A DNA stretch of 43,254 bases from Planktomarina sp. GTDB lineage: Bacteria > Pseudomonadota > Alphaproteobacteria > Rhodobacterales > Rhodobacteraceae. The number at the start of each line of letters is the position of its first letter. Within the stretch, counting starts at the first letter, position 1. This document shows positions 16,849 through 25,862 of the stretch, in pieces. A program made the translations under genes and the position numbers. Below the pieces are notes generated by a model, which did not search any database, was not told the origin of the DNA, and worked only from the letters and a program-made list of their open reading frames with translations. The stretch is from assembly GCA_020630595.1 (NCBI GenBank), contig JAHDBC010000006.1, positions 3,280-46,533 on the forward strand. Reading direction: 5' to 3'.

Positions 16849-17562
16849 TTAGCCCCCCTGAACTGTGCGCTGTTCGATGCGCTTTTCATGATCACCCTGA
16901 ATGATCCGGTGCACGTAAATCCCGGGCAGATGAACAGCATCCGGGTCCAGTGATCCCACAGGCACAATCTCTTCGACTTCCAAAACACAGGTCTTGCCAC
17001 ACATGGCCGCCGGTGGGTTGAAATTGCGCGCGGTCTTGCGGAAAATCGCGTTGCCGGTTTCGTCGGCTTTCCACGCCTTCACGATCGACAGGTCCGCGAA
17101 AATTCCGTTTTCCATGATATAGGTTTCATCGGCCCCATCTGGCCCGGTCGGGAATGTCTTGTGATCCTTGCCTTCTGCAATCACGGTGCCCACACCGGTC
17201 TTGGTGTAAAACCCCGGAATGCCGTGCCCACCGGCCCGCATCCGTTCGGCCAACGTCCCTTGGGGATTGAATTCCAGCTCCAATTCCCCCGAAAGGTACT
17301 GGCGCATGAATTCCGCGTTTTCGCCCACATATGACGACAGCATCTTTTTCACCTGCCGGGTCTGCAACAAAATGCCGATCCCAAAATCATCGACGCCTGC
17401 GTTGTTGGAGGCAAAGGTCAAATCCTTGGTCCCCGCATCCTTGATCGCAGCCAGACACAGTTCTGGAATCCCACACAGGCCGAACCCACCGGCGGCAATG
17501 AACATGCCATCGTGCAAAAGCCCATCCAACGCCTCAGCGGCTGATCCATATATCTTGTTCAT
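16849..17562 (-). CDS. scoA: 3-oxoacid CoA-transferase subunit A
   Basis: A 237-aa alpha subunit partnering subunit B. It has the GGFGLCGIPE block near residues 25-34, SNNAGVDDFGIG, and PGFYTKTGVGT. The ATG at 17562 is chosen from the family start (MNKIYGSAAEALDGL) and a GGGGAGA 5 nt upstream; the frame continues upstream for 200 nt through the intergenic repeat without homology. The intergenic repeat element lies directly upstream, between this gene and the deacetylase gene. Confidence 0.93.
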   Translation of the reverse strand: MNKIYGSAAEALDGLLHDGMFIAAGGFGLCGIPELCLAAIKDAGTKDLTFASNNAGVDDFGIGILLQTRQVKKMLSSYVGENAEFMRQYLSGELELEFNPQGTLAERMRAGGHGIPGFYTKTGVGTVIAEGKDHKTFPTGPDGADETYIMENGIFADLSIVKAWKADETGNAIFRKTARNFNPPAAMCGKTCVLEVEEIVPVGSLDPDAVHLPGIYVHRIIQGDHEKRIEQRTVQGG

Positions 17563-17620
17563 GATATCTCCCCACCCGGAATGTACGCCGCACCCTAGTG
17601 CTGCACTGCAGAAAGGAAAA

Positions 17621-17726
17621 CCCCTTTCATTTTGCGAAAAATACTCTTGGGGGTGAATGCCCTGTAAGGGCAGAGGGGGCGAACAGCCCCCTGCGGTTTC
17701 AGACCATCTGCGGGGCGTGCCCCCGC
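17621..17726 (-). repeat. Intergenic palindromic repeat element, copy 1
   Basis: On the minus strand it has three GC-rich hairpins, GCGGGG/CCCCGC (17710-17726), GGGGGC/GCCCCC (17675-17691) and AGGGC/GCCCT (17659-17671). An AT-rich core follows (17624-17653), reading CCCCCAAGAGTATTTTT then CGCAAAATGAAAG. The core matches the core of the copy at 29248-29320 without gaps (22 of 28 positions). It lies after the deacetylase gene and before scoA, in the direction of transcription. Confidence 0.75.
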
Positions 17727-17735
17727 GCCAGTGGG

Positions 17736-18431
17736 TCAGGGGCCGGTGTCGGACAGGGTGCAAAACCCAAGCCCATGCGCCCGCGCAAGATCCAACAGAT
17801 GTCCCAGATCATCCAATGTCATGTGAAACCCGGGCGGGTGTGACTGTGCGACAATATCGTGACCCGCAAACACGCTGACCCCGCCCGCGGCGGCCGTTTG
17901 CTGCAAGATGTGATTGATGTGCCGCCAGCCCGGGAATTTGGGGTGGCACGTGTCCAGCCAGCCCGCACAATGCACGATGTCGCGCGGGGTCTTATAGATC
18001 CGGCGGGTGATATCCACGTCGGTACGGCCCCATGGCCCCGACGACCGCCCGACGCGAAACCTGTGCTTCACTGCTTTTGCAGCAGGTGGGGGCAGCACGT
18101 GGAATGCGGCAGCAAAGCTGGTGGCGGGAAACCCGGCGGCGCGGTGTTCTGCGATCCCATGGTCCAGTTCTTGGGCCGCCCAGGCGTCAATACCGTGTTG
18201 TTCGATAAATGTTGCGGCGTTGTGATGGTTTCGGGTGTGAAAGGCGATTTCGTGCCCGGCATCCTGCAATTGGTGCAGGCCGGCAATCGCATCGGCATCC
18301 AAAGTGTGCAGCTTGCACACACAGAAAGTCACCGATGCTTCAAAATCCTGAAGCAGCGGCAGGGCCGCAACCCAATGGTCGACGAACATGTCGTCAAATG
18401 TCAGGCAAATGCGTCCGGATGACTGCGCCAT
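17736..18431 (-). CDS. Polysaccharide deacetylase (NodB-type)
   Basis: A 231-aa protein of the NodB/carbohydrate esterase 4 family, zinc-dependent hydrolases that remove N-acetyl groups from sugars. Motif 1 is LTFDDMF near residue 12 (catalytic and metal Asp), and motif 2 is FHTRNHHN (H-T-x-x-H). The later FHVLPPPA and the C-terminal FAGHDIV with GFHMTLDDLGHLL resemble the rest of the barrel. There is no signal peptide, so it may act inside the cell, perhaps on a nucleotide sugar or small amide. The ribosome-binding site is weak and the start is moderately certain. Confidence 0.85.
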   Translation of the reverse strand: MAQSSGRICLTFDDMFVDHWVAALPLLQDFEASVTFCVCKLHTLDADAIAGLHQLQDAGHEIAFHTRNHHNAATFIEQHGIDAWAAQELDHGIAEHRAAGFPATSFAAAFHVLPPPAAKAVKHRFRVGRSSGPWGRTDVDITRRIYKTPRDIVHCAGWLDTCHPKFPGWRHINHILQQTAAAGGVSVFAGHDIVAQSHPPGFHMTLDDLGHLLDLARAHGLGFCTLSDTGP

Positions 18432-18525
18432 GGGGTTTGCGATCCTGTTTTGGCCCTAATGGTTCCTTGCAGGCTGCGCTGCAAAGATCAAACCCCCCTT
18501 AACGCAGTTCACACCCTTCAGCGTG

Positions 18526-21111
18526 TCACCCCTTTTTCTTCGGCGCTGGTTTTTTCTTTGCCGCTGGCTTCTTCGCGGGCGCTTTGCGTTTTTTGCCGGA
18601 TTTCGCTTCCCGTTCGGCAATCAACTCGACCGCCATTTCCATGGTGACCTGATCCATCGCGACATCTTTGGGGATGGTCGCGTTGACCTTTTCCCATTTC
18701 ACATAGGGCCCGTATTTGCCGTCATAGATGCCGACGGGGCCGCCTGCCTCTGGATGTTCGCCCAGCTCCTTGACGGGTTTGGCCGCTTTGCCACGCCCGC
18801 CGCGCGACGCGACCTTTTCTGCGATCAGCTGCACCGCGCGGTTCATGCCGACGGTGAACACTTCGTCCAGCGATTCCAGGTTGGCGTTCACGCCGCCCCG
18901 GTCCGATGTAGATTCCGCGTATTTAATATAGGGTCCATAGCGCCCGATGTTGGCCCAGACATTCACGCCATCTTCGGGGTGTGGCCCGATCAGGCGGGGC
19001 AGGGACAACAGTTTCAGGGCCTGTTCCAGATCAATTTCATGGGGTGGCCATTCTTTCGGGATCGACTGACGCGGCGGTTTCTTGTTGTCATCGCTGACTT
19101 CACCGCGCTGCACATACGGCCCAAAGCGGCCCTTCATGGCATAGATCTTGTCGCCTGCATCTTCGCCCAACACCTTGCCCTCTGGCGGGATGCCCGCTGC
19201 ATCGGGTTCCATGCCGGGTGGGCCGAAGGGGCGCGTGTAACGGCATTCGGGGTAGTTCGAACAGCCGATGAATGCACCACCAGACCGTGCGGTGCGCACT
19301 GACAGCCGCCCGTTGCCGCAGTTCGTGCATTGGCGTGGGTCCACCCCCGGTTCTTCCTGCGGGAAGATATGCGGTTCGAGGACTTCGTTGATTTTTTCCA
19401 AAACCTCGGTGATGGATTTGTCCATCGCGTCGTCAATGGCGACTTTGAAATCCTGCCAGAAGCCTTCCAGCACGTCCTTATATTCGCGGTCGCCAGCCGA
19501 TACATCGTCCAGCTGGTTTTCCAGTTTCGCCGTGAATTCATATTCCACATAGCGGCTGAAGAAATTCGACAGGAACGCGGTCACCAGCCGCCCTTTGTCT
19601 TCGGGCAGCAGGCGGTTTTTGTCTTTCAAAACATAGCCGCGATCCTGAATGGTCGTGACAATCGACGCATAGGTCGACGGGCGGCCAATCCCCAGTTCTT
19701 CCATCCGTTTGACAAGACTGGCTTCTGTATAGCGGGGGGGCGGTTGGGTAAAATGCTGTTCCGGCGTGACCGAAGATTTGCGGGTCGCTTCGCCTTGGGT
19801 GATTTGCGGCAGGCGCTTGTCGTCATCGTCGACGACCGCGTCATCGCGGCCTTCTTCGTAGACGCGCAAGAACCCGTCAAACAACATCACCTGCCCACTG
19901 GCGCGCAGGCCGACCTGACCGTCCGCACTGCCGATTTCAACCGTGGTGCGTTCCAGCCGCGCCCCTTCCATCTGTGACGCAAGGGTCCGTTTCCAGATCA
20001 GATCATACAGTTTGCGCTGGTCTGCATCGGTCACTTTCAAATCATCTGCGGCGCGCGACATATCTGTCGGGCGGATGCATTCGTGGGCTTCCTGTGCGTT
20101 CTTGGCCTTGTTTTTGTACATGCGTGGGGATGATGGAACGTATTTGTCCCCATACCGATCCTTGATCGCATCGCGTGCGGCATGGACCGCTTCGGGCGCC
20201 ATGTCGATGCCGTCGGTCCGCATGTAAGTAATATAGCCCGCCTCATAAAGCCGCTGGGCCGACGCCATGGTTTGCCGCGCACCAAAGCCAAATTTGCGGC
20301 TGGCTTCTTGTTGCAGGGTGGATGTCATGAATGGGGGCGACGGGTTGCGGGATGCCGGTTTCGCCTCAACCGATGTGACGGTCAGATCGCGTGAATTGAT
20401 CGCGGCAACGGCAAGTTCGGCTTCTGTCGCGTTGGACAAATCGAACTTATCCAGCTTTTTGCCACCCAGAACGGTCAGTTTTGCTTCAAAATCGTGACCG
20501 CGGGGCGTGGCCAGCATCGCTTTGACAGACCAGTATTCGCGGGCGTTGAAGGCTTCGATCTCCATCTCGCGTTCGACGATGATGCGCAGACACACAGACT
20601 GCACGCGCCCTGCCGATTTGGCCCCCGGCAAACGCCGCCACAAAACGGGCGACAGCTTGAACCCCACCAGATAATCCAATGCCCGGCGCGCCAGATAGGC
20701 GTCGACCAATTCCTGATCCACCTGACGGGGATTTTTCATCGCTTCGGTCACGGCGGATTTGGTGATCGCGTTGAACACGACCCGGCTGACAGGGGTGTCT
20801 TTCTTGATCGCCTTGCGTTTGCGCAGCGCTTCTTCCAGATGCCAACTGATCGCTTCGCCTTCGCGGTCAGGGTCCGTGGCAAGGATCAATTCGTTGTCGT
20901 CTTTCAACGCATCGGCAATCGCCTTGACGTGCTTTTTGCTGTCAGCTGCAACTTCCCACAGCATGTCAAAATCGTTTTCAGGATCAACAGAACCATCCTT
21001 GGGCGGCAGGTCACGCACATGGCCATAGGACGCCAGGACAGTGAAGTCCTTGCCCAAATATCCGTTGATTGTCTTGGCCTTAGCCGGGGATTCTACAACA
21101 ACAACAGCCAT
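18526..21111 (-). CDS. topA: DNA topoisomerase I
   Basis: An 861-aa type IA topoisomerase that relaxes negative supercoils by passing strands through a single-strand break. It starts with a Toprim domain (VVVESPAKAKTINGYLG), carries acidic Toprim residues in ATDPDREGEAISWH, and has the catalytic tyrosine Tyr296 in YITYMRTDG. One four-Cys zinc ribbon (CTNCGNG...GCSNYPECRY) is followed by repeated C-terminal FGPYVQRG / YGPYIKYAE / YGPYVKWE topoisomerase repeats. The tail is a Lys/Ala/Pro-rich DNA-binding extension (about 25 residues). dprA lies 92 bp upstream on the same strand, the usual alphaproteobacterial arrangement. Confidence 0.98.
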   Translation of the reverse strand: MAVVVVESPAKAKTINGYLGKDFTVLASYGHVRDLPPKDGSVDPENDFDMLWEVAADSKKHVKAIADALKDDNELILATDPDREGEAISWHLEEALRKRKAIKKDTPVSRVVFNAITKSAVTEAMKNPRQVDQELVDAYLARRALDYLVGFKLSPVLWRRLPGAKSAGRVQSVCLRIIVEREMEIEAFNAREYWSVKAMLATPRGHDFEAKLTVLGGKKLDKFDLSNATEAELAVAAINSRDLTVTSVEAKPASRNPSPPFMTSTLQQEASRKFGFGARQTMASAQRLYEAGYITYMRTDGIDMAPEAVHAARDAIKDRYGDKYVPSSPRMYKNKAKNAQEAHECIRPTDMSRAADDLKVTDADQRKLYDLIWKRTLASQMEGARLERTTVEIGSADGQVGLRASGQVMLFDGFLRVYEEGRDDAVVDDDDKRLPQITQGEATRKSSVTPEQHFTQPPPRYTEASLVKRMEELGIGRPSTYASIVTTIQDRGYVLKDKNRLLPEDKGRLVTAFLSNFFSRYVEYEFTAKLENQLDDVSAGDREYKDVLEGFWQDFKVAIDDAMDKSITEVLEKINEVLEPHIFPQEEPGVDPRQCTNCGNGRLSVRTARSGGAFIGCSNYPECRYTRPFGPPGMEPDAAGIPPEGKVLGEDAGDKIYAMKGRFGPYVQRGEVSDDNKKPPRQSIPKEWPPHEIDLEQALKLLSLPRLIGPHPEDGVNVWANIGRYGPYIKYAESTSDRGGVNANLESLDEVFTVGMNRAVQLIAEKVASRGGRGKAAKPVKELGEHPEAGGPVGIYDGKYGPYVKWEKVNATIPKDVAMDQVTMEMAVELIAEREAKSGKKRKAPAKKPAAKKKPAPKKKG

Positions 21112-21144
21112 GGGAACCCTTCAGGAATGCTGGTAAATGAACCC

Positions 21145-21174
21145 TTTACTTGGCCGGGATCATTCCTTTGTCAA
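21145..21174 (-). promoter_or_regulatory. Probable topA promoter
   Basis: On the minus strand a perfect -35 hexamer TTGACA (21169-21174) is followed after 18 nt by AGTAAA (21145-21150), a partial -10 match. It lies in the 92-bp dprA-topA space and ends 33 bp before the topA start codon, so topA may have its own transcript besides read-through from dprA. Confidence 0.5.
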
Positions 21175-21203
21175 TCACTTGTGTAAAATCAAACAGGCGA
21201 AGT

Positions 21204-22391
21204 CTAAGGGGAATTCCGGGAAATCAAACCCCCCGGATGGCGCAGAATTTTGCCGTCCAGTTCCAATTCAACCAACACCGGCGCCACGGCAGAGCAGGGT
21301 TTTTTCAGGTCCCGGCTTAGCTGATCTTCGGCGATGGGGGCGGGGCCAAGCCGATCCAGAATTTGACCATGAAGGGCTGCCGTTTCCCCCAGCGACCGTT
21401 GCACGGGTTGTTGATGGTCAAACCGCGCGGGGGCTTCTGCAAAGCCGACGATATTATGGGTGGCCACGGGCGCAAGTGGCGCAGGCGCGGGTTCGGATGA
21501 TGCATCCAGAATATCCAGCACATCATCCACGCTGCGCACCAATGTGGCCCCGTCGCGGATCAGCATATTGCATCCGTCTGCGCGCGCGTCGATTGGGTGC
21601 CCGGGCACCGCGCAAACCTCGCGCCCTTGGTCAAGGGCCTGCGACGCGGTGATAAGTGTGCCGGATTTTGCGGCCGCTTCGACCACCACGACGGCCTGCG
21701 ACAGGCCTGAAATGATCCGGTTGCGTCTGGGAAAATGCCGGGCCTGTGGCTGTAAACCCATCGGTTGTTCCGAAATCCGCAAACCTTTTTGCAGGATATC
21801 TTTGGCAAGGGCTGCATTTTCCTGCGGATAAATGACATCCACACCACCGGCCTGCACCGCCAGCGTTCCCAATTCCAATGCGCCGGCGTGGGCGGCGGCA
21901 TCAATGCCGCGTGCAAGGCCGGACACGACGACGTATCCTGCATCGGCCAATCCCAAGGCCAGCCTGCGGGCCATGCGTGTGCCCAGCGATGATGCATTTC
22001 GTGCGCCGACCAGTGACACCATGGGTTTGGTCAGAAATTTCATGCGCCCGGCAGCCCAGAAAAAGGGGGGTGCATCGGCAATGGCCGCCAGTCGTTCGGG
22101 ATATCCCGGATCACCCAGAAAAACCTGCGTGGCCCCAAAACGCCTTGCCGCTTTCATTTCGGCAGCGGCGGTTGTTTCGGAACAAACGGCATAGTCGGAT
22201 ACGCCACGGGATTTTGCGATGTCGGGCAGGGCGTCCAGCGCGTTTCGCGCGCTTCCGTGTTCGGCCATCAGGCGATTATAGGTGGCGATGCCAACGCGGT
22301 GGGACCGTAAGAGGCGAAGTCGGTTCAGCCGGTCGTCTTCCGTGGTGGGTGGGAGTGGGGGGTGAGTGGAAGAAAATAGATCACCTGCCAT
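21204..22391 (-). CDS. dprA: DNA-processing protein DprA
   Basis: A 395-aa cytoplasmic protein that binds incoming single-stranded DNA and loads RecA in natural transformation. It has an N-terminal SAM-like region (RLRLLRSHRVGIATYNRL), the Rossmann-type DprA core with SLVGARNASSLGTRMAR, SGLARGIDAAAHAGAL and FPRRNRIISGLS, and a C-terminal winged-helix domain (about 330-395, QLSRDLKKPCSAVAPVLVEL). GAGG lies near the ATG. It is followed by topA. The presence of dprA does not by itself show competence, as most bacteria carry it. Confidence 0.96.
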   Translation of the reverse strand: MAGDLFSSTHPPLPPTTEDDRLNRLRLLRSHRVGIATYNRLMAEHGSARNALDALPDIAKSRGVSDYAVCSETTAAAEMKAARRFGATQVFLGDPGYPERLAAIADAPPFFWAAGRMKFLTKPMVSLVGARNASSLGTRMARRLALGLADAGYVVVSGLARGIDAAAHAGALELGTLAVQAGGVDVIYPQENAALAKDILQKGLRISEQPMGLQPQARHFPRRNRIISGLSQAVVVVEAAAKSGTLITASQALDQGREVCAVPGHPIDARADGCNMLIRDGATLVRSVDDVLDILDASSEPAPAPLAPVATHNIVGFAEAPARFDHQQPVQRSLGETAALHGQILDRLGPAPIAEDQLSRDLKKPCSAVAPVLVELELDGKILRHPGGLISRNSP

Positions 22392-22830
22392 CCGAAACCT
22401 CGACCTCTTACTACAGTTACCGTAGCGCGCGATTGGTTAACGGAAGCTGAAGAATTTAAAACGAATCTCAAATTCTTTTTGGATGGCAAACGTGAACGAC
22501 TGGCGGATCGGGTCTGATCTGCCCCAAATTCTGCGTACGCCCTTGGTATGGTTCGCCTGTTTGGGCATCAGACCTCGGTCTAATGGGGGCCATATATGCT
22601 TTCATTTCAGCCCTATTCCCCTGAACCGGCACATATTTCTGCCTCATTTCCTGTGTCAGTCGCCCCATAGCCAATGTCTTTGGCGCAGTAGTTAACGAGT
22701 AATGAATGTAACGCGCACCTCGCGCAACTTGCGACTTGGCGGTCTGTGTTTGCGGATACAGACCGCCCTTTTGGGGCCAAACCTGAAAGTGTCGGGGCCG
22801 TTACGTTCCTGATGGTAGAAAGTGAAATCG
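22392..22830. other. 439-bp non-coding gap, visibly richer in A+T
   Basis: No frame here looks coding; short open frames on both strands lack a good start or family match. It holds a weak AT hairpin, AAGAATTT/AAATTCTT followed by TTT (22450-22480), a palindrome AGACCTCGGTCT near 22571-22582, a TTAA-N7-TGAA element (22692-22706) that loosely resembles a CtrA box, and a strong terminator hairpin at 22738-22772. The promoters of dprA and of the Hint-domain gene must lie in it. Confidence 0.6.
22738..22772 (+). terminator. Orphan Rho-independent terminator upstream of the Hint gene
   Basis: A perfect 10-bp stem, GGCGGTCTGT (22738-22747) with ACAGACCGCC (22758-22767), encloses a 10-nt loop and is followed by CTTTTGG. 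No plus-strand gene lies upstream of it, so it would end a small RNA or an attenuated leader of the Hint-domain gene. Confidence 0.75.
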
Positions 22831-24267
22831 ATGCCGAGTTATACGATACCGGTCATATTGTATGAAAATACAACAGCAAGCAGCCCATCAACGTTCATAA
22901 ACGGCACTTGGGTGTTCAATGGTCCCGTTTCAAACATCACCTTCAGTGATGATGATGCCTTGGGTCTGGGCGACGATGCGCCCAATACGGAATCCGGCAC
23001 GCCCGCGGTGATCACGGCGGTCGATGGCGATACGACCCATCCGTTGGTCGGGCAGCCGATCTACATGGCCTATGTTCGGTCCGATCACGGTGATGGCGAC
23101 ACAGACAGCAATGCCGATGTCGTGTTTTTGAATTCCGGCAACACCGCGACCACGTTTGGGGCGGTTGCCTATCCCGGTTCCGGGTGGACGATGTCGCCGG
23201 GTCAGACCTATGTGAACGGCGGCTTTCCCACCGACCACGCATTCGGCGGATCCTGGAGCACGGAAGGGTTTCCGGATTCCCTTGGCACCCCGCCCCCTGA
23301 TCCGTGTGTGTTGTATGATTTCATTCAAACCAACGTCACGTTGCCAGATATCGGTGATAATCTGACATCCAGCGGCGGCGAACTGGAAGAAGTGGATGAA
23401 CCCATTTCCTTTGGTGGTGGTGATCCGACTGAAATCAATGTGGGTGACACCATGTTCGTGGGGTCAGACACCTATACCGTCACCCAGATGGAAACGCAGG
23501 GCGTGAACATCACATACGACGGTGGGGCAAGTTCTGAACTGACAAAGATGTTGGCCATCGAAGTGACCGATGGAACCAATACATTCACATACTACGCGCC
23601 GATTGATGGGTCAGATTATCCTGACATCACCGAAATCGAAGTGCTTGAAGTTGGCGGACCACAGACAGATTTTGACAAAAGCTATTTCGATGAAGACGAC
23701 AATGTCACCATCATCTGCTTTGCAGAAGGCACTGACCTTGCCTGTTTGGGCGGGCCTTGCGCTGTCGAAAACCTGTCTGTCGGTGACCGCGTTCTGACAA
23801 TGGACAACGGGTATCAGACCGTGCGTTGGATCGGATCAAGAACCGTTCCGGCCAGTGATCAGTTTGCACCGATTGTCATTGCCAAGGGCGCGTTGGGCGC
23901 GGACCGGGATCTGGTCGTTTCGCCGCAACACCGGGTGTTGGTCAGCGATTGGCGCGCGCAGCTGATGTTTGGCGAAACCGAACATCTGGTGGCGGCCAAA
24001 CATCTGATCAACGGCGATACGGTTTACCGAAAGCCCGGGGGAACCGTCACCTATTTCCACATCCTGTTTGATCAGCATGAAATCGTGTTTTCCAACGGCG
24101 TGCCGACGGAAAGTTTTCATCCTGCCAAACCGTCAATCGACGGTCTGGAAGATGACGCCCGCACGGAATTGCTGTCTTTGTTCCCGGAATTGGCAACCGC
24201 CGCCACCTTTGGCGATGCGGCGCGGCCAACCCTGCGGCGCTTTGAGGTTGAGGCTTTGATGCGTTAG
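22831..24267 (+). CDS. Hint-domain (Hint_2 type) protein with acidic N-terminal region
   Basis: A 478-aa protein. Residues about 1-290 are acidic, poor in lysine and rich in Gly, Asp, Thr and Ser, like secreted beta-rich passengers. From Cys296 (ICFAEGTDLACLGG) to about 430 lies a Hint_2 domain with VENLSVGDRVLTMDNG, QTVRWIGSR, SPQHRVLVSD and FDQHEIVFSNGVPTESFHP. Hint domains are related to inteins and Hedgehog C-termini and can cleave at the domain's first Cys. There is no Sec or Tat signal, so type I secretion is possible. I chose ATG 22831; a GTG at 22822 is an alternative. The function of the passenger is unknown. Confidence 0.85.
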   Translation: MPSYTIPVILYENTTASSPSTFINGTWVFNGPVSNITFSDDDALGLGDDAPNTESGTPAVITAVDGDTTHPLVGQPIYMAYVRSDHGDGDTDSNADVVFLNSGNTATTFGAVAYPGSGWTMSPGQTYVNGGFPTDHAFGGSWSTEGFPDSLGTPPPDPCVLYDFIQTNVTLPDIGDNLTSSGGELEEVDEPISFGGGDPTEINVGDTMFVGSDTYTVTQMETQGVNITYDGGASSELTKMLAIEVTDGTNTFTYYAPIDGSDYPDITEIEVLEVGGPQTDFDKSYFDEDDNVTIICFAEGTDLACLGGPCAVENLSVGDRVLTMDNGYQTVRWIGSRTVPASDQFAPIVIAKGALGADRDLVVSPQHRVLVSDWRAQLMFGETEHLVAAKHLINGDTVYRKPGGTVTYFHILFDQHEIVFSNGVPTESFHPAKPSIDGLEDDARTELLSLFPELATAATFGDAARPTLRRFEVEALMR

Positions 24268-25691
24268 CCCGCTGCCTGCGCGCCGCCGACGGTCAACCCG
24301 CCGATCAACAAGGAGGGTTGACCGACCCCAACGGGCACCCACTGCCCCTGTTTGCCGCAATTCCCCATGCCGGGGTCCAGCGCCATATCATTTCCGATCG
24401 CGCGGATCTGTTTTAGGGCCGTCGCGCCATCCCCGATCAGCGTGGCCCCTTTGACGGGGGCGCCGACCTTGCCGTTTTCAACACGGTACGCTTCGGTGCA
24501 GCTGAACACGAATTTCCCATTCGTAATGTCGACCTGACCGCCGCCAAAGCCCACAGCATAGATGCCGTCTTTCACATCTGCCACGATATCGCCGGGGGCA
24601 ACGTCGCCGCCCAGCATATAGGTGTTGGTCATCCGTGGCATGGGCGCATGGCCATAGGACTGTCGTCGCCCGTTGCCTGTGGGGGGCACGCCCATCAACC
24701 GGGCATTCTGGCGGTCTTGCATGTATCCCACCAAAATCCCGTCTTCGATCAGTGTGTTTTTGGCTGATGGGGTGCCTTCGTCATCGATGGTGATCGACCC
24801 GCGCCGGTCAGGGATCGTTCCGTCATCCAGAACAGTCACCCCTTTGGCGGCCACACGCTGGCCCATCAGACCGGCAAAGGCGGAACTGCCCTTGCGGTTG
24901 AAATCGCCTTCCAACCCGTGACCGACCGCTTCGTGCAAAAGGATGCCGGGCCAACCGGGGCCAAGTGCCACATCCATCACACCCGCCGGGGCAGGAACGG
25001 CAGACAGGTTCACGACAGCCACGCGCAGCGCTTCTTGCACCAATGGCTTCCAGTGATCAGCCGCTAACATGAACGTCAGCCCATGGCGGCCACCACCGCC
25101 CGCAGATCCAGATTCGCGGCGTCCATCCTGATCGACGATCACAGATACATTCATCCGCACCATGGGACGGGTGTCTGTCATGGCGGGCCCTTCTGCCCTT
25201 AGAATGACCACATCCTGATGCGATGCCGCAAGCGATGCGGACACCTGAACCACCCGTTTGTCCAACCCGCGGGCATAGGCATCGATGTCTTTCAGAACAT
25301 CGATCTTGGCGGGAAAGCTGGCCCCATCCATGGGGTTTTCGTCTGTGTAAAGTTTGCGGTTCGTGGCCATAGGCGCAGGCGCCATAGCGCCGCCGCCATC
25401 GCCCACAGCCAATCGCACGGTGCCCATCGCCCGCCTGATGGCAGATTCGGAAATTTCGGTCCCGTGGGCATACCCCGTCATTTCGCCGTGTACGGCGCGC
25501 AGGCCGAATCCCTCTGACGCGTCAAAACTGGCATTTCGCACCCGCCCGTCATCAAATGACAGCATTTCTGACTTGCGGCGTTCGATGAACAATTCGCCAT
25601 CATCTGCGCCCAACGTGGCCTCTTGCACCAGTTTTTGGGCCTGATCCTGATCCAAATAGGTGTCGAACGGGCGAAAAGGGGTGTCAGACAT
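24264..25691 (-). CDS. tldD: Metalloprotease TldD
   Basis: A 475-aa TldD subunit of the TldD/TldE zinc protease, which trims unfolded or modified peptides in the cytoplasm. The zinc motif is HEAVGH (His253, Glu254, His258), with a further Cys ligand expected in FVFSCTEAYRVENG. GVPPTGNGRRQSYGH and the C-terminal GNCGKQGQWVPVGVGQPSLL are family-typical. Its partner TldE (PmbA) is not in this window. AAAGGA lies about 11 nt before the ATG. It lies just upstream of, and divergent to, the cta operon, and its stop overlaps the Hint gene by 4 nt. Confidence 0.96.
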   Translation of the reverse strand: MSDTPFRPFDTYLDQDQAQKLVQEATLGADDGELFIERRKSEMLSFDDGRVRNASFDASEGFGLRAVHGEMTGYAHGTEISESAIRRAMGTVRLAVGDGGGAMAPAPMATNRKLYTDENPMDGASFPAKIDVLKDIDAYARGLDKRVVQVSASLAASHQDVVILRAEGPAMTDTRPMVRMNVSVIVDQDGRRESGSAGGGGRHGLTFMLAADHWKPLVQEALRVAVVNLSAVPAPAGVMDVALGPGWPGILLHEAVGHGLEGDFNRKGSSAFAGLMGQRVAAKGVTVLDDGTIPDRRGSITIDDEGTPSAKNTLIEDGILVGYMQDRQNARLMGVPPTGNGRRQSYGHAPMPRMTNTYMLGGDVAPGDIVADVKDGIYAVGFGGGQVDITNGKFVFSCTEAYRVENGKVGAPVKGATLIGDGATALKQIRAIGNDMALDPGMGNCGKQGQWVPVGVGQPSLLIGGLTVGGAQAAG

Positions 25692-25862
25692 GGAACCATC
25701 CTTTGGTCAGATTGATTTTTCGGTGATTGGCGTCCCTTTGACGCGGTTCACACGATTGCGGTCGAAGAAAGGATATGGTTCATGGGGCCAGAAATGCAAA
25801 TTGGCATTCCACGGCATACGAGCGTCGGAATGGGATGCCACGAAGGGAACATTGGAAAGACT

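Noticed and set aside
22468-22674. Possible 68-codon minus-strand gene in the dprA-Hint gap
   Set aside because: TTG start without a ribosome-binding site, no domain, and the region has other non-coding signals.
22692-22706. CtrA-box-like TTAA-N7-TGAA
   Set aside because: One mismatch in a short degenerate motif; expected by chance in AT-richer DNA, so not listed as a site.
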